From contig CALEMZ010000132.1 of NCBI GenBank assembly GCA_937910975.1, positions 1 to 5,152 of the forward strand: a stretch of 5,152 nt of DNA. The letters run 5' to 3'. A program made the translations under genes and the position numbers. This document shows positions 1-5,152 of the stretch, piece after piece (position 1 is the stretch's first letter; each line of letters starts with the position of its first letter). The notes under the pieces were generated by a model. It did not search any database and was not told where the DNA came from. It saw only the letters and a program-made list of their open reading frames with translations. This DNA is from an uncultured Pseudorhodobacter sp. (GTDB lineage Bacteria > Pseudomonadota > Alphaproteobacteria > Rhodobacterales > Rhodobacteraceae).

Positions 1-682
1 CAATATAACCGCCGTCGCCGATGACCCCGCCCAAGCGCAAATAGGCCTTGATCAGCGCCGGCGTGCCTTGCATCGCGGCGCACCGGTCCAATGCCGCCTC
101 CGGCACCAGATCCATCCGCTGTGCCGCAGGCCCGATGGCGCGCACGCGCAACGCCTCGGGCGCAAGATGGTTGTGATGCAAATAAGACAAAGGTTGCGCC
201 AAGGCCGCAGTATCCACCCCATGGAAACTCGCCGCCCCGAACATGATCTCGATCCCCCGGCTCAATACATATTCTGCGAGGGAATTCCACAAAAGGAACA
301 TCGCGCTGCCCCCGCGATAGTCGGGATGTACGCAAGACCGCCCTAATTCCAACAATTCCCGCCCCGACGCCCGCAGGGCCGAAAGGTCAAACTCATCCTC
401 TGAATAGAACTGCTCTGTGCGCCCGAGCTTTGCGCCCGGCAGCAGACGGTACACGCCCACAACATCCTCCAACGCCGCCGCATCGCGCCGCTGGTCGATC
501 AGCAACAGATGGTCAAACGCTGGGTCAAAGGCATCACGTTCCAGCCGCGCGTCATGGTCCACCAACGGCCCCCCGGCCCCCAGTTCCTCAACGAAAACAG
601 TATAGCGAAGCCGCTGAGCTGCGGTCAAATCGCGATCATCTTGCGCCAGCCTTAGCGTAAAATGTCTGCCCTCGGCCTGCAT
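1..682 (-). CDS. olsB: L-ornithine N-alpha-acyltransferase OlsB (3' end cut by window edge)
   Basis: OlsB transfers a 3-hydroxyacyl chain from acyl carrier protein to the alpha-amino group of ornithine, giving lyso-ornithine lipid, the first step of phosphorus-free ornithine lipid synthesis; OlsA (not in this window) would add the second chain. The visible 227 residues read as a GNAT-fold acyltransferase of the OlsB/hemolysin-like type: LRYTVFVEELGA near 25-36, DHDARLERDAFDPAFDHLLL at 42-61, VVGVYRLLPG at 74-83, FYSEDEFDL at 92-100, the strongly conserved ELGRSCVHPDYRGG at 112-125, FGAASFHG at 148-155 and TPALIKAYLRLGG at 207-219. The last part resembles the family's C-terminal region, so perhaps 20-50 residues are missing beyond the edge. 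The ATG at 682-680 is chosen because GAGG lies 5 nt upstream (688-691). The DUF3553 gene lies 133 bp upstream on the same strand, so co-transcription is possible but unproven. OlsB is often phosphate-regulated, but I see no clear Pho box upstream. Confidence 0.93.
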   Translation of the reverse strand, partial: MQAEGRHFTLRLAQDDRDLTAAQRLRYTVFVEELGAGGPLVDHDARLERDAFDPAFDHLLLIDQRRDAAALEDVVGVYRLLPGAKLGRTEQFYSEDEFDLSALRASGRELLELGRSCVHPDYRGGSAMFLLWNSLAEYVLSRGIEIMFGAASFHGVDTAALAQPLSYLHHNHLAPEALRVRAIGPAAQRMDLVPEAALDRCAAMQGTPALIKAYLRLGGVIGDGGYI

Positions 683-772
683 CGCCACCTCGTTTCTGCG
701 CCCTGACCCTAACTAGGCGTGCAAAGGCCGCGATGCAACCAACAGCGCATCAAGCACCTATAAGCGCCCAAA

Positions 773-793
773 CTTTCAATCACCGGTTGAAAG
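773..793. repeat. Perfect 7-bp inverted repeat between olsB and the DUF3553 gene
   Basis: CTTTCAA at 773-779 and TTGAAAG at 787-793 are exact reverse complements separated by 7 nt. The repeat lies 22 bp after the stop of the DUF3553 gene and about 90 bp upstream of the olsB start. Read on the minus strand, the hairpin is A/T-rich and is followed only by a short TTT, so it is a poor intrinsic terminator. It could be a dyad operator or a weak hairpin in the DUF3553-olsB transcript. No regulator can be named from the sequence, and chance is not excluded. Confidence 0.4.
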
Positions 794-815
794 GTCTGCG
801 CCTTTTGCCTAGGCT

Positions 816-995
816 TCATTTTCCGAAGTCGAAGATCGGCTCCAACCCGATAACCTGCCCATTAATCACAACCTTGCCCTGATGCTCAAAGTTCACCGTG
901 ATCCGGTCGCCCACGCGCGATTGCACTTGCCCAAATCCCCAATCAGGCTGCTGCGGATGGCGCACAATCATCCCCGGTTCCAACATCGAATTCAT
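816..995 (-). CDS. DUF3553 domain small protein
   Basis: A 59-residue protein that I recognise as the DUF3553 family, found in Rhodobacteraceae and relatives; its biochemical role is not known to me. The whole protein is the domain: MLEPGMIVRHP at 4-14, PDWGFGQVQS at 17-26, then GDRITVNFEHQGKVVI at 29-44. The alternating hydrophobic pattern and the G-x-G-Q-V turn suggest a small SH3- or Tudor-like beta barrel, as in short nucleic-acid- or RNA-polymerase-binding modules; this is inference only. No signal peptide or membrane segment is visible. The ATG at 995-993 is chosen because a perfect AGGAGG (1002-1007) lies 6 nt upstream. A GTG one codon earlier (998) would leave only 3 nt and is less likely. 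The gene is divergent from chpT with 27 bp between the starts, so the two may share regulation. Confidence 0.88.
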   Translation of the reverse strand: MNSMLEPGMIVRHPQQPDWGFGQVQSRVGDRITVNFEHQGKVVINGQVIGLEPIFDFGK

Positions 996-1001
996 CACTT
1001 A

Positions 1002-1007
1002 CCTCCT
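1002..1007 (-). promoter_or_regulatory. Ribosome binding site of the DUF3553 gene
   Basis: The plus strand CCTCCT reads AGGAGG on the minus strand, the full anti-16S consensus. The 6-nt spacing favours the ATG at 995 over the GTG at 998. The site lies inside the 27-bp divergent gap, next to the chpT ribosome binding site. Confidence 0.85.
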
Positions 1008-1011
1008 AAGC

Positions 1012-1021
1012 AGGATATCCT
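1012..1021. promoter_or_regulatory. 10-bp palindrome containing the chpT ribosome binding site
   Basis: AGGATATCCT is a perfect self-complementary decamer ending 1 nt before the chpT start codon. Its first half (AGGA, 1012-1015, 7 nt before the ATG) is the apparent Shine-Dalgarno of chpT. A palindrome here could occlude the ribosome site by RNA pairing, or be an operator, but a 10-bp palindrome with no loop cannot form a stable hairpin alone. The Shine-Dalgarno role is well supported; any regulatory role is speculative. Confidence 0.5.
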
Positions 1022-1022
1022 A

Positions 1023-1613
1023 ATGACCAACCAAGCAGATATCGCCGCCCTTCTCGGTTCCCGCATATGCCATGATCTTATCAGCCCGATCGGTGCCATC
1101 GGCAATGGGGTAGAGCTTTTGATGATGGAAGGCGGCACGCCCTCGCCCGAATTGACGCTGATCGCCGAAAGCGTGGCCTCCGCAACTGCCCGCATCCGGT
1201 TCTTTCGTGTGGCATTCGGGCTTACGGACGGAGATCAGCGGATCGGGCGCGCCGAACTGACCAAGACCCTTTCCGACTACAGTCAGGGCGGTCGGGTCAG
1301 TATCGAATGGGATATTCCCGGCAATGTGCTGCGACGCGAGGCAAAACTCGCCTTTCTCGCCATCCAATGTTGCGAAACGGCACTCGCTTATGGCGGGCGC
1401 ATTTCCGTCACCCTTGAGGATGAAAAATGGCAGGTGGACGTCAGCGCCGAGCGCCTGCGCATTGACCCCGATCATTGGGCCACGCTGTCCAAGCCCGCAG
1501 GCGAATTGACCCCTGCACAGGTCCATTTCGCGCTGTTCCCCGCGGCGCTGTCCCAGCAAAACCGCCGTTTGCGGGCCGAGATGACCGAGACCACAATCAA
1601 GTTAAACTTCTAA
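1023..1613 (+). CDS. chpT: Histidine phosphotransferase ChpT
   Basis: ChpT is the cytoplasmic histidine phosphotransfer protein that passes phosphate from the hybrid kinase CckA to the response regulator CtrA (and, in Caulobacter, CpdR). In Rhodobacteraceae this relay controls motility, gene transfer agent and quorum-linked functions rather than essential cell-cycle events. The 196-residue protein begins with the DHp-like helix ALLGSRICHDLISPIGAIGNGVELL (9-33 region), in which His17 followed by Asp18 is the expected phosphorylated residue. A second helix runs to TARIRFFRVAFG (55-66), completing the hairpin used for dimerisation. The rest (about 75-196) matches the degenerate, ATPase-like C-terminal domain of the family, with no intact ATP-binding motifs that I can see. 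The ATG at 1023 is chosen for the AGGA at 1012-1015 and because the protein then starts a few residues before the conserved helix. The frame is open upstream to 882, but that part lies antisense to the DUF3553 gene and is not considered coding. Confidence 0.9.
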   Translation: MTNQADIAALLGSRICHDLISPIGAIGNGVELLMMEGGTPSPELTLIAESVASATARIRFFRVAFGLTDGDQRIGRAELTKTLSDYSQGGRVSIEWDIPGNVLRREAKLAFLAIQCCETALAYGGRISVTLEDEKWQVDVSAERLRIDPDHWATLSKPAGELTPAQVHFALFPAALSQQNRRLRAEMTETTIKLNF

Positions 1614-1780
1614 CGCCAGTATAGCCGCTCTGTTGGAAGTCCCTTGCGCGCAGTTACCCGAAGCCGAGATCATTGCCACCGACCGGCCCAGAATAGCCGC
1701 TGCAGCCAAAGCCCACCAAAGATGCCGCCGGTTTCATCTTTGAAAGGTTGGAAACCGCGCGCGAACCTGAAACTCACCCC
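1614..1780. other. Intergenic stretch between chpT and the proA terminator, no supported gene
   Basis: No convincing gene is present. A minus-strand frame opening with MKPAASLVGFGCSG (27 residues) has no Shine-Dalgarno, and a plus-strand open frame ending at 1743 has no ATG and no ribosome site. Two structures are visible. One is an imperfect direct repeat, CAGTATAGCCGCT (1617-1629) and CAGAATAGCCGCT (1689-1701), identical at 12 of 13 positions. The other is an inverted repeat, CGGTTTC (1729-1735) with GAAACCG (1751-1757), with a 15-nt loop and no following T run. That hairpin could weakly help end chpT transcription, but is not a canonical terminator. Confidence 0.5.
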
Positions 1781-1811
1781 AAACAAAAAGGGCCGCCCGC
1801 AAAGGCAGCCC
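1781..1811 (-). terminator. Rho-independent terminator of proA
   Basis: Read on the minus strand, GGGCTGCC (1811-1804) pairs with GGCGGCCC (1797-1790) around the 6-nt loop TTTGCG. This gives an 8-bp stem with one G-U wobble, followed at once by TTTTTGTTT (1789-1781). It begins 24 nt after the proA stop codon, exactly where a terminator for that gene belongs. On the plus strand the hairpin is preceded by an A-tract and not followed by a T-run, so it should not end chpT transcripts coming from the other side. Confidence 0.87.
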
Positions 1812-1835
1812 CCACATCACCCATACCAATCCAGT

Positions 1836-3098
1836 TCAAGCCCGGCAGGTGCCATCCCCGGTCACCAGATACTTGAAACTGGTCAATTGCTCGGCTCCCA
1901 CCGGCCCGCGCGCATGCATCTTGCCCGTGGCAATCCCAATCTCGCCGCCCATACCAAACTCGCCGCCATCGGCAAACTGGGTTGAGGCATTGCGCATCAG
2001 GATCGCGCTGTCCAACCGCTGAAAAAACCGTGCGGCAACCGCATCATTCTCGGTCAGGATCGCCTCGGTGTGGTTGGACCCGTAAGCGCGGATATGCGCG
2101 ATGGCCCCATCCACCCCATCCACGATTTTGGCCGCAATGATCATGTCCAAAAACTCATGGCCAAAATCTTCGGGTGCGGCTTCCACCACCCCCGGCACCA
2201 AAGCCACCTCGGCCGCGCCTCGCACCTCAACACCCGCCGCAAGCAGGTCTTCGACCAAAACCGCGCCATGCTTGTCCCAAAACGCCCGGTCGATCAGCAA
2301 ACACTCCGCCGCCCCGCAAATCCCCGTCCGCCGGGTTTTGGCGTTCAGCACCACAGCCCGCGCCTTTTCCAGATCGGCATCGCCATCGGCATAAACGTGG
2401 CAAATCCCCTCCAGGTGCGCAAACACCGGCACCCGCGCCTCTCGCAGTACAAGGCCCACCAGGCCCTTGCCGCCGCGCGGCACGATCACGTCGATATATT
2501 CCACCGCCCGCAACATCTGCGCCACCATCTCCCGGTCGCGTGTCGGCACCAGTTGGATTGATGTCGCAGGCAAGCCCGCCTGCAAGCAGCCTTTGACCAT
2601 GCAGGCATGAATCGCAGTCGAGGAATGAAAACTCTCCGACCCGCCGCGCAAAATTACCGCGTTTCCGGCCTTCAGGCACAAGGCCCCCGCATCCGCCGTC
2701 ACATTCGGGCGGCTCTCATATATCACACCAACAACGCCCAAAGGCGTGCGCACGCGCTGGATATGCAGCCCCGTGGGCCGGTCCCATTCGGCCATCACCT
2801 CACCCACCGGGTCGCGCTGCTCTGCCACCGCGCGCAAACTGTCCACAATGCCCCGGATCCGCACCTCGTCCAGCATCAGGCGGTCCAGCATCGCAGGCGA
2901 CAGCCCTTTTGCGGCCCCAAATTCCATATCCTTGGCGTTGGCCGCTATGATCGCCGCGCGGTCCTGCCAAACCGCCTCCGCCGCCCCGATCAGGGCCGCA
3001 TGCTTGCGCTCCGCACTCGCAAAGGCCAGTTCTGCCGCGGCAGTCCGCGCTGCTTGGCCAATCTGCGCCATCATATCGCTCATGCTCACCGCATCCAT
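1836..3098 (-). CDS. proA: Glutamate-5-semialdehyde dehydrogenase (gamma-glutamyl phosphate reductase) ProA
   Basis: ProA reduces gamma-glutamyl phosphate with NADPH to glutamate-5-semialdehyde, the second step of proline synthesis from glutamate, in the cytoplasm. The 420-residue product has the usual length for the family. Visible landmarks are TPLGVVGVIYESRPNVTADAG at 118-138 and GNAVILRGGSES at 145-156 (cofactor-binding part), PRGGKGLV at 207-214, NAKTRRTGICGAAE at 252-265 with Cys261 as the expected catalytic thiol, and AIAHIRAYGSNHTEAI at 332-347, which fits the ProA signature including the HTE triplet. FADGGEFGMGGEIGIATGKMHARGP at 375-399 is also typical. The ATG at 3098 gives the usual N-terminus and has AGGG 7 nt upstream; an in-frame TTG at 3155 would add 19 unlikely residues without a good ribosome site. 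ProB, its usual partner, is not adjacent: upstream is the divergent mla operon, downstream its own terminator, so the gene looks monocistronic. Confidence 0.97.
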   Translation of the reverse strand: MDAVSMSDMMAQIGQAARTAAAELAFASAERKHAALIGAAEAVWQDRAAIIAANAKDMEFGAAKGLSPAMLDRLMLDEVRIRGIVDSLRAVAEQRDPVGEVMAEWDRPTGLHIQRVRTPLGVVGVIYESRPNVTADAGALCLKAGNAVILRGGSESFHSSTAIHACMVKGCLQAGLPATSIQLVPTRDREMVAQMLRAVEYIDVIVPRGGKGLVGLVLREARVPVFAHLEGICHVYADGDADLEKARAVVLNAKTRRTGICGAAECLLIDRAFWDKHGAVLVEDLLAAGVEVRGAAEVALVPGVVEAAPEDFGHEFLDMIIAAKIVDGVDGAIAHIRAYGSNHTEAILTENDAVAARFFQRLDSAILMRNASTQFADGGEFGMGGEIGIATGKMHARGPVGAEQLTSFKYLVTGDGTCRA

Positions 3099-3229
3099 GC
3101 CACCACCCTTATGCAATTCTGTCACCGCAATAGACTTTTTTACAGTAGCTTGCAATTGCTGGGCAATTCCAATGGCCCCACTCGGCCCGTCATGTTAATC
3201 ATCGCATAAAAGTCAGGTGCAGATCTATC
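3099..3229. promoter_or_regulatory. Divergent promoter region between proA and the mla operon, with three GCAATT motifs
   Basis: This 131-bp gap must hold the promoters of both proA (leftward) and mlaE (rightward). The hexamer GCAATT occurs at 3113-3118, 3152-3157 and 3163-3168. The last two are 11 bp apart, about one helical turn, and also form dyads: GCAATTGC (3152-3159) is self-complementary, and AATTGC (3154-3159) pairs with GCAATT (3163-3168) across 3 nt. The region is more A/T-rich than its surroundings, with a T6 run at 3136-3141. I cannot assign -35/-10 boxes with confidence; a leftward TTGCAA with TATTGC at 17-bp spacing is only a weak candidate. Whether the motifs are operators is inference. 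Confidence 0.5.
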
Positions 3230-4357
3230 GTGACCGAAATTTTGCCGCTCACCCATGTTAAGATATCCCAACGGGATGGTGTCACGCATCTGGCATTGCG
3301 CGGGGCGTTTTCGCTGGTCAACCTCACCGATCTGGTGCGCGACCTGCAAACCGCTAGCGGTGCAGTTGCGGTGGATGCCTCCGGCGTCACTCGGCTTGAT
3401 ACCAGTGCCGCCTGGGCCATCGTCATGGCCGAAAAGGCCTCTGCCGCGAAGGGTTTCTCCTTCGTTGTCACCGGTCTGACAGAGCATACCGAAGCCCTGC
3501 TCAACACCGTGCGCAAGGCCCTGCCCAAGCCCGAGATTGTGGCCCCCAAGTCCAAGAACCTAGCCGATTACCTCGAACAGATCGGCCGCAGCATTGCCGC
3601 AGCGGTTACTTTTTTGCTGCAGCTTCTTGGCTATTTAGGCTTGTTTCTGCACCGACTCGTGCGGTCCGTCCTGCACCCCCGCGAGTTCCGCTTCACCGCC
3701 CTTGTGCATCACTGCCATGAGGTCGGCGTAAAGGCGGTGCCGATCGTGGCGCTGATGGCCTTCCTGATCGGCGTTGTGCTGGCCTTTCAGGGTGCCACCC
3801 AATTGCGCCAATTCGGGGCCGAAGTCTTTGTTGTCGATCTGATTGCCGTCTCCATTCTGCGCGAACTGGGCATCTTGCTCACCGCGATCATTGTGGCGGG
3901 CCGCACGGCCTCGGCCTTCACCGCCGCCATCGGTTCGATGAAAATGCGCGAAGAGATTGACGCGATGCGCACGCTGGGCATCGACATCGCCTCGGCGCTT
4001 TTTGTGCCGCGCATCCTTGCGCTGCTTCTGATGCTGCCCATTCTTGGCCTTATCGCCAATGTTTCGGGGCTGATCGGTGGCGCGCTGATGTCTTGGTTGG
4101 AACTTGGCATCTCGCCGGGCATGTTCCAAACCCGTCTGGTGGAAAATACCGGCATCTGGCATCTGCTGGTCGGTATGATCAAAGCCCCCTTCTTCGCCCT
4201 CATTATCGGCATCATCGGCTGCCACGCAGGAATGCAGGTCGGCAATAACGCCGAAAGCCTCGGGCAGAAAACCTCTGCCTCGGTTGTGGCCTCGATTTTC
4301 GCCGTGATCGTCGCCGATGCCATCTTCTCCGTCTTCTTTGCACAGGTGGGGGTATGA
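3230..4357 (+). CDS. mlaE: STAS-MlaE fusion: permease of MCE/Mla-type phospholipid ABC transporter
   Basis: This is the inner-membrane permease of an Mla-like transporter that moves phospholipids between the inner and outer membranes. In 375 residues it joins two parts. Residues about 8-100 are a STAS domain, with LALRGAFSL at 21-29 and VDASGVTRLDTSAAW at 48-62; the D57-T58-S59 turn sits where STAS proteins carry their functional Ser/Thr. It corresponds to MlaB, a separate protein in E. coli. Residues about 120-375 are the MlaE/YrbE permease with several hydrophobic helices (about 125-145, 168-188, 213-231, 258-288, 311-331 and 350-372). The typical SILRELGILLTAIIVAGR (208-225) and MKMREEIDAMRTLGI (237-251) are present, the latter being the cytoplasmic coupling region that contacts the ATPase. 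The start is a GTG at 3230 with AGGTG (3215-3219) 10 nt upstream, a rather long spacing. The stop overlaps the next start by 4 bp (ATGA), indicating translational coupling. An MlaD-type MCE gene is expected further downstream. Confidence 0.95.
   Translation: MTEILPLTHVKISQRDGVTHLALRGAFSLVNLTDLVRDLQTASGAVAVDASGVTRLDTSAAWAIVMAEKASAAKGFSFVVTGLTEHTEALLNTVRKALPKPEIVAPKSKNLADYLEQIGRSIAAAVTFLLQLLGYLGLFLHRLVRSVLHPREFRFTALVHHCHEVGVKAVPIVALMAFLIGVVLAFQGATQLRQFGAEVFVVDLIAVSILRELGILLTAIIVAGRTASAFTAAIGSMKMREEIDAMRTLGIDIASALFVPRILALLLMLPILGLIANVSGLIGGALMSWLELGISPGMFQTRLVENTGIWHLLVGMIKAPFFALIIGIIGCHAGMQVGNNAESLGQKTSASVVASIFAVIVADAIFSVFFAQVGV
4344..4357 (+). promoter_or_regulatory. mlaF ribosome binding site and ATGA stop-start overlap
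   Basis: AGGTGG (4344-4349) lies 4 nt before the mlaF ATG (4354-4356), which shares bases with the mlaE TGA (4355-4357). This arrangement usually means translational coupling and matched production of permease and ATPase. Confidence 0.75.
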
Positions 4358-5152
4358 CCGACAGACCAGACCAGCCTGCCGACCAATCAGAGGGACGCGA
4401 GGTCGTGATCCGCCTGCGCGGCATCCACAACCAGTTTGGCAGCCATGTCGTGCATGACGCGCTGGATCTTGATGTGTATCGCGGCGAAATCCTCGGTGTT
4501 GTTGGCGGTTCGGGCACCGGAAAATCCGTACTGCTGCGCTCAATCGCGGGGTTGCAACGCCCCCAAGCAGGCGAGATTGAGGTGCTTGGCACCAATGTCC
4601 GCACTGCCTCTGAGGTGGCACGCCAGACGCTGGAACGCCGTTGGGGCGTGATGTTTCAAGACGGCGCGCTATTTTCCTCGCTCAATGTACGCGAAAACGT
4701 CGAAGTGCCGATGCGCGCCGTCAATGGGCTGGACCCAAGCTTGCGCCGCCAGATGGCGGACCTGAAAATATCGCTTTCCGGCCTGCCCTATCAGGCGGGC
4801 GATAAATTTCCCTCTGAGCTGTCAGGCGGCATGCGCAAACGCGCCGGCCTCGCCCGTGCGCTGGCGCTGGACCCGGAGATCGTGTTCTTGGATGAGCCCA
4901 CTGCAGGCCTCGACCCCATCGGCGCCGCCGAATTTGATACGCTGACCCGCCAACTCTGCGATACGATGGGCCTAACGGTCTTTCTCGTCACCCATGACCT
5001 TGATACCCTGCACGCCATCTGCGACCGTGTCGCCGTTCTGGCCGAAGGAAAAGTTCTGGTCACAGGCACCATGCAAGAGATGTTAAAGGTCGATCACCCT
5101 TGGGTGCATGAGTACTTCAACGGCCCCCGCGCACGCGCCGCGATGGAAGCCA
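4354..5152 (+). CDS. mlaF: MlaF-type ABC transporter ATPase (3' end cut by window edge)
   Basis: This is the cytoplasmic ATPase that drives the MlaE permease encoded just upstream. The 266 visible residues hold a complete ABC nucleotide-binding domain: Walker A GGSGTGKS at 51-58, Q-loop Gln in MFQDGALFSSL (Gln102), signature LSGGMRKR at 156-163, Walker B IVFLDE at 176-181 with catalytic Glu181, D-loop AGLD at 184-187 and H-loop His214 in VTHDLD. MFQDGALFSSLNVRENV and LSGGMRKRAGLARAL, with Met-Arg-Lys after the signature, are characteristic of the MlaF subfamily rather than of other importers. No stop codon occurs before the window end; the tail WVHEYFNGPRARAAMEA suggests only a short piece is missing. 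The ATG lies inside the last codons of the permease gene (ATGA overlap), with AGGTGG at 4344-4349, so the two are co-translated. The first 18 residues are polar and variable, as expected before the domain. Confidence 0.95.
   Translation, partial: MTDRPDQPADQSEGREVVIRLRGIHNQFGSHVVHDALDLDVYRGEILGVVGGSGTGKSVLLRSIAGLQRPQAGEIEVLGTNVRTASEVARQTLERRWGVMFQDGALFSSLNVRENVEVPMRAVNGLDPSLRRQMADLKISLSGLPYQAGDKFPSELSGGMRKRAGLARALALDPEIVFLDEPTAGLDPIGAAEFDTLTRQLCDTMGLTVFLVTHDLDTLHAICDRVAVLAEGKVLVTGTMQEMLKVDHPWVHEYFNGPRARAAMEA

Noticed and set aside
882..1022. In-frame upstream extension of chpT that would add 47 residues
   Set aside because: It lies antisense to the well-supported DUF3553 gene, has no ribosome site, and a His/Pro/Arg-rich composition typical of antisense translation; the family starts near the ATG at 1023.
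1020..1559. 179-residue minus-strand open frame opposite chpT
   Set aside because: It is the shadow of chpT, whose product matches a known family along its full length; the minus-strand protein matches nothing that I recognise.
1633..1743. Short plus-strand frame reading LEVPCAQLPEAEIIATDRP from a TTG
   Set aside because: The amino-acid mix looks protein-like, but there is no ATG, no ribosome site, and the frame is closed just upstream at 1603-1605.
1729..1757. Inverted repeat CGGTTTC/GAAACCG as a chpT terminator
   Set aside because: The stem is only 7 bp with a 15-nt loop and no T-run follows, so it does not meet the usual pattern of an intrinsic terminator.
1644..1985. 113-residue plus-strand open frame after chpT
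   Set aside because: It runs through the proA terminator and antisense into the conserved 3' end of proA, has no Shine-Dalgarno and a low-complexity composition.
3099..3155. Longer proA start at a TTG (19 extra residues)
   Set aside because: No good ribosome site precedes the TTG, the extra residues are not typical of ProA, and they would cover the likely promoter and leader region.
3635..4621. 328-residue minus-strand open frame opposite mlaE and mlaF
   Set aside because: It spans two plus-strand genes with clear family motifs; its His/Arg/Gln-rich translation is typical of the antisense of GC-rich coding DNA.
1..5152. Mobile elements, CRISPR arrays, tRNA/rRNA genes or a defence island
   Set aside because: No transposase or integrase motifs, terminal repeats, regularly spaced repeats or RNA-gene structures were seen; all genes are core-type and share a similar codon style.

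Overview
The window looks like ordinary chromosomal DNA from an alphaproteobacterium, most likely Rhodobacteraceae (Roseobacter/Rhodobacter group). The support is a GC-rich coding style, a ChpT histidine phosphotransferase (a protein of the alphaproteobacterial CckA-ChpT-CtrA phosphorelay), a small DUF3553 protein, a Rhodobacter-type OlsB acyltransferase, and an MlaE permease with an N-terminal STAS domain. These family names come from recalled sequence patterns; no database search was run.

Layout, left to right. (1) Minus strand, 1-682: olsB, whose 3' end is cut by the left edge. (2) A 133-bp gap containing a perfect 7-bp inverted repeat. (3) Minus strand, 816-995: a 59-residue DUF3553 protein. 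(4) Only 27 bp away and divergent, plus strand 1023-1613: chpT. (5) A 222-bp convergent gap with no convincing gene, holding a strong intrinsic terminator for proA. (6) Minus strand, 1836-3098: proA, glutamate-5-semialdehyde dehydrogenase. (7) A 131-bp divergent promoter region with three GCAATT hexamers. (8) Plus strand, 3230-4357: STAS-MlaE permease. (9) Plus strand, 4354 to the right edge: the MlaF-type ATPase, overlapping the permease gene by 4 bp and cut by the window end.

Functionally, the permease and ATPase form the inner-membrane core of an MCE/Mla-type phospholipid transporter, and an MlaD (MCE-domain) gene would be expected just past the right edge. OlsB makes lyso-ornithine lipid, so both ends of the window concern the envelope, but they are separated and on opposite strands, so no operon links them. 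ProA carries out the second step of proline synthesis and stands without proB next to it here. ChpT relays phosphate from CckA to CtrA. No mobile element, tRNA, rRNA, CRISPR array or defence system is visible. I found no convincing undescribed system. The most notable points are the tightly packed divergent chpT/DUF3553 start region and the repeat-containing proA/mlaE intergenic region.
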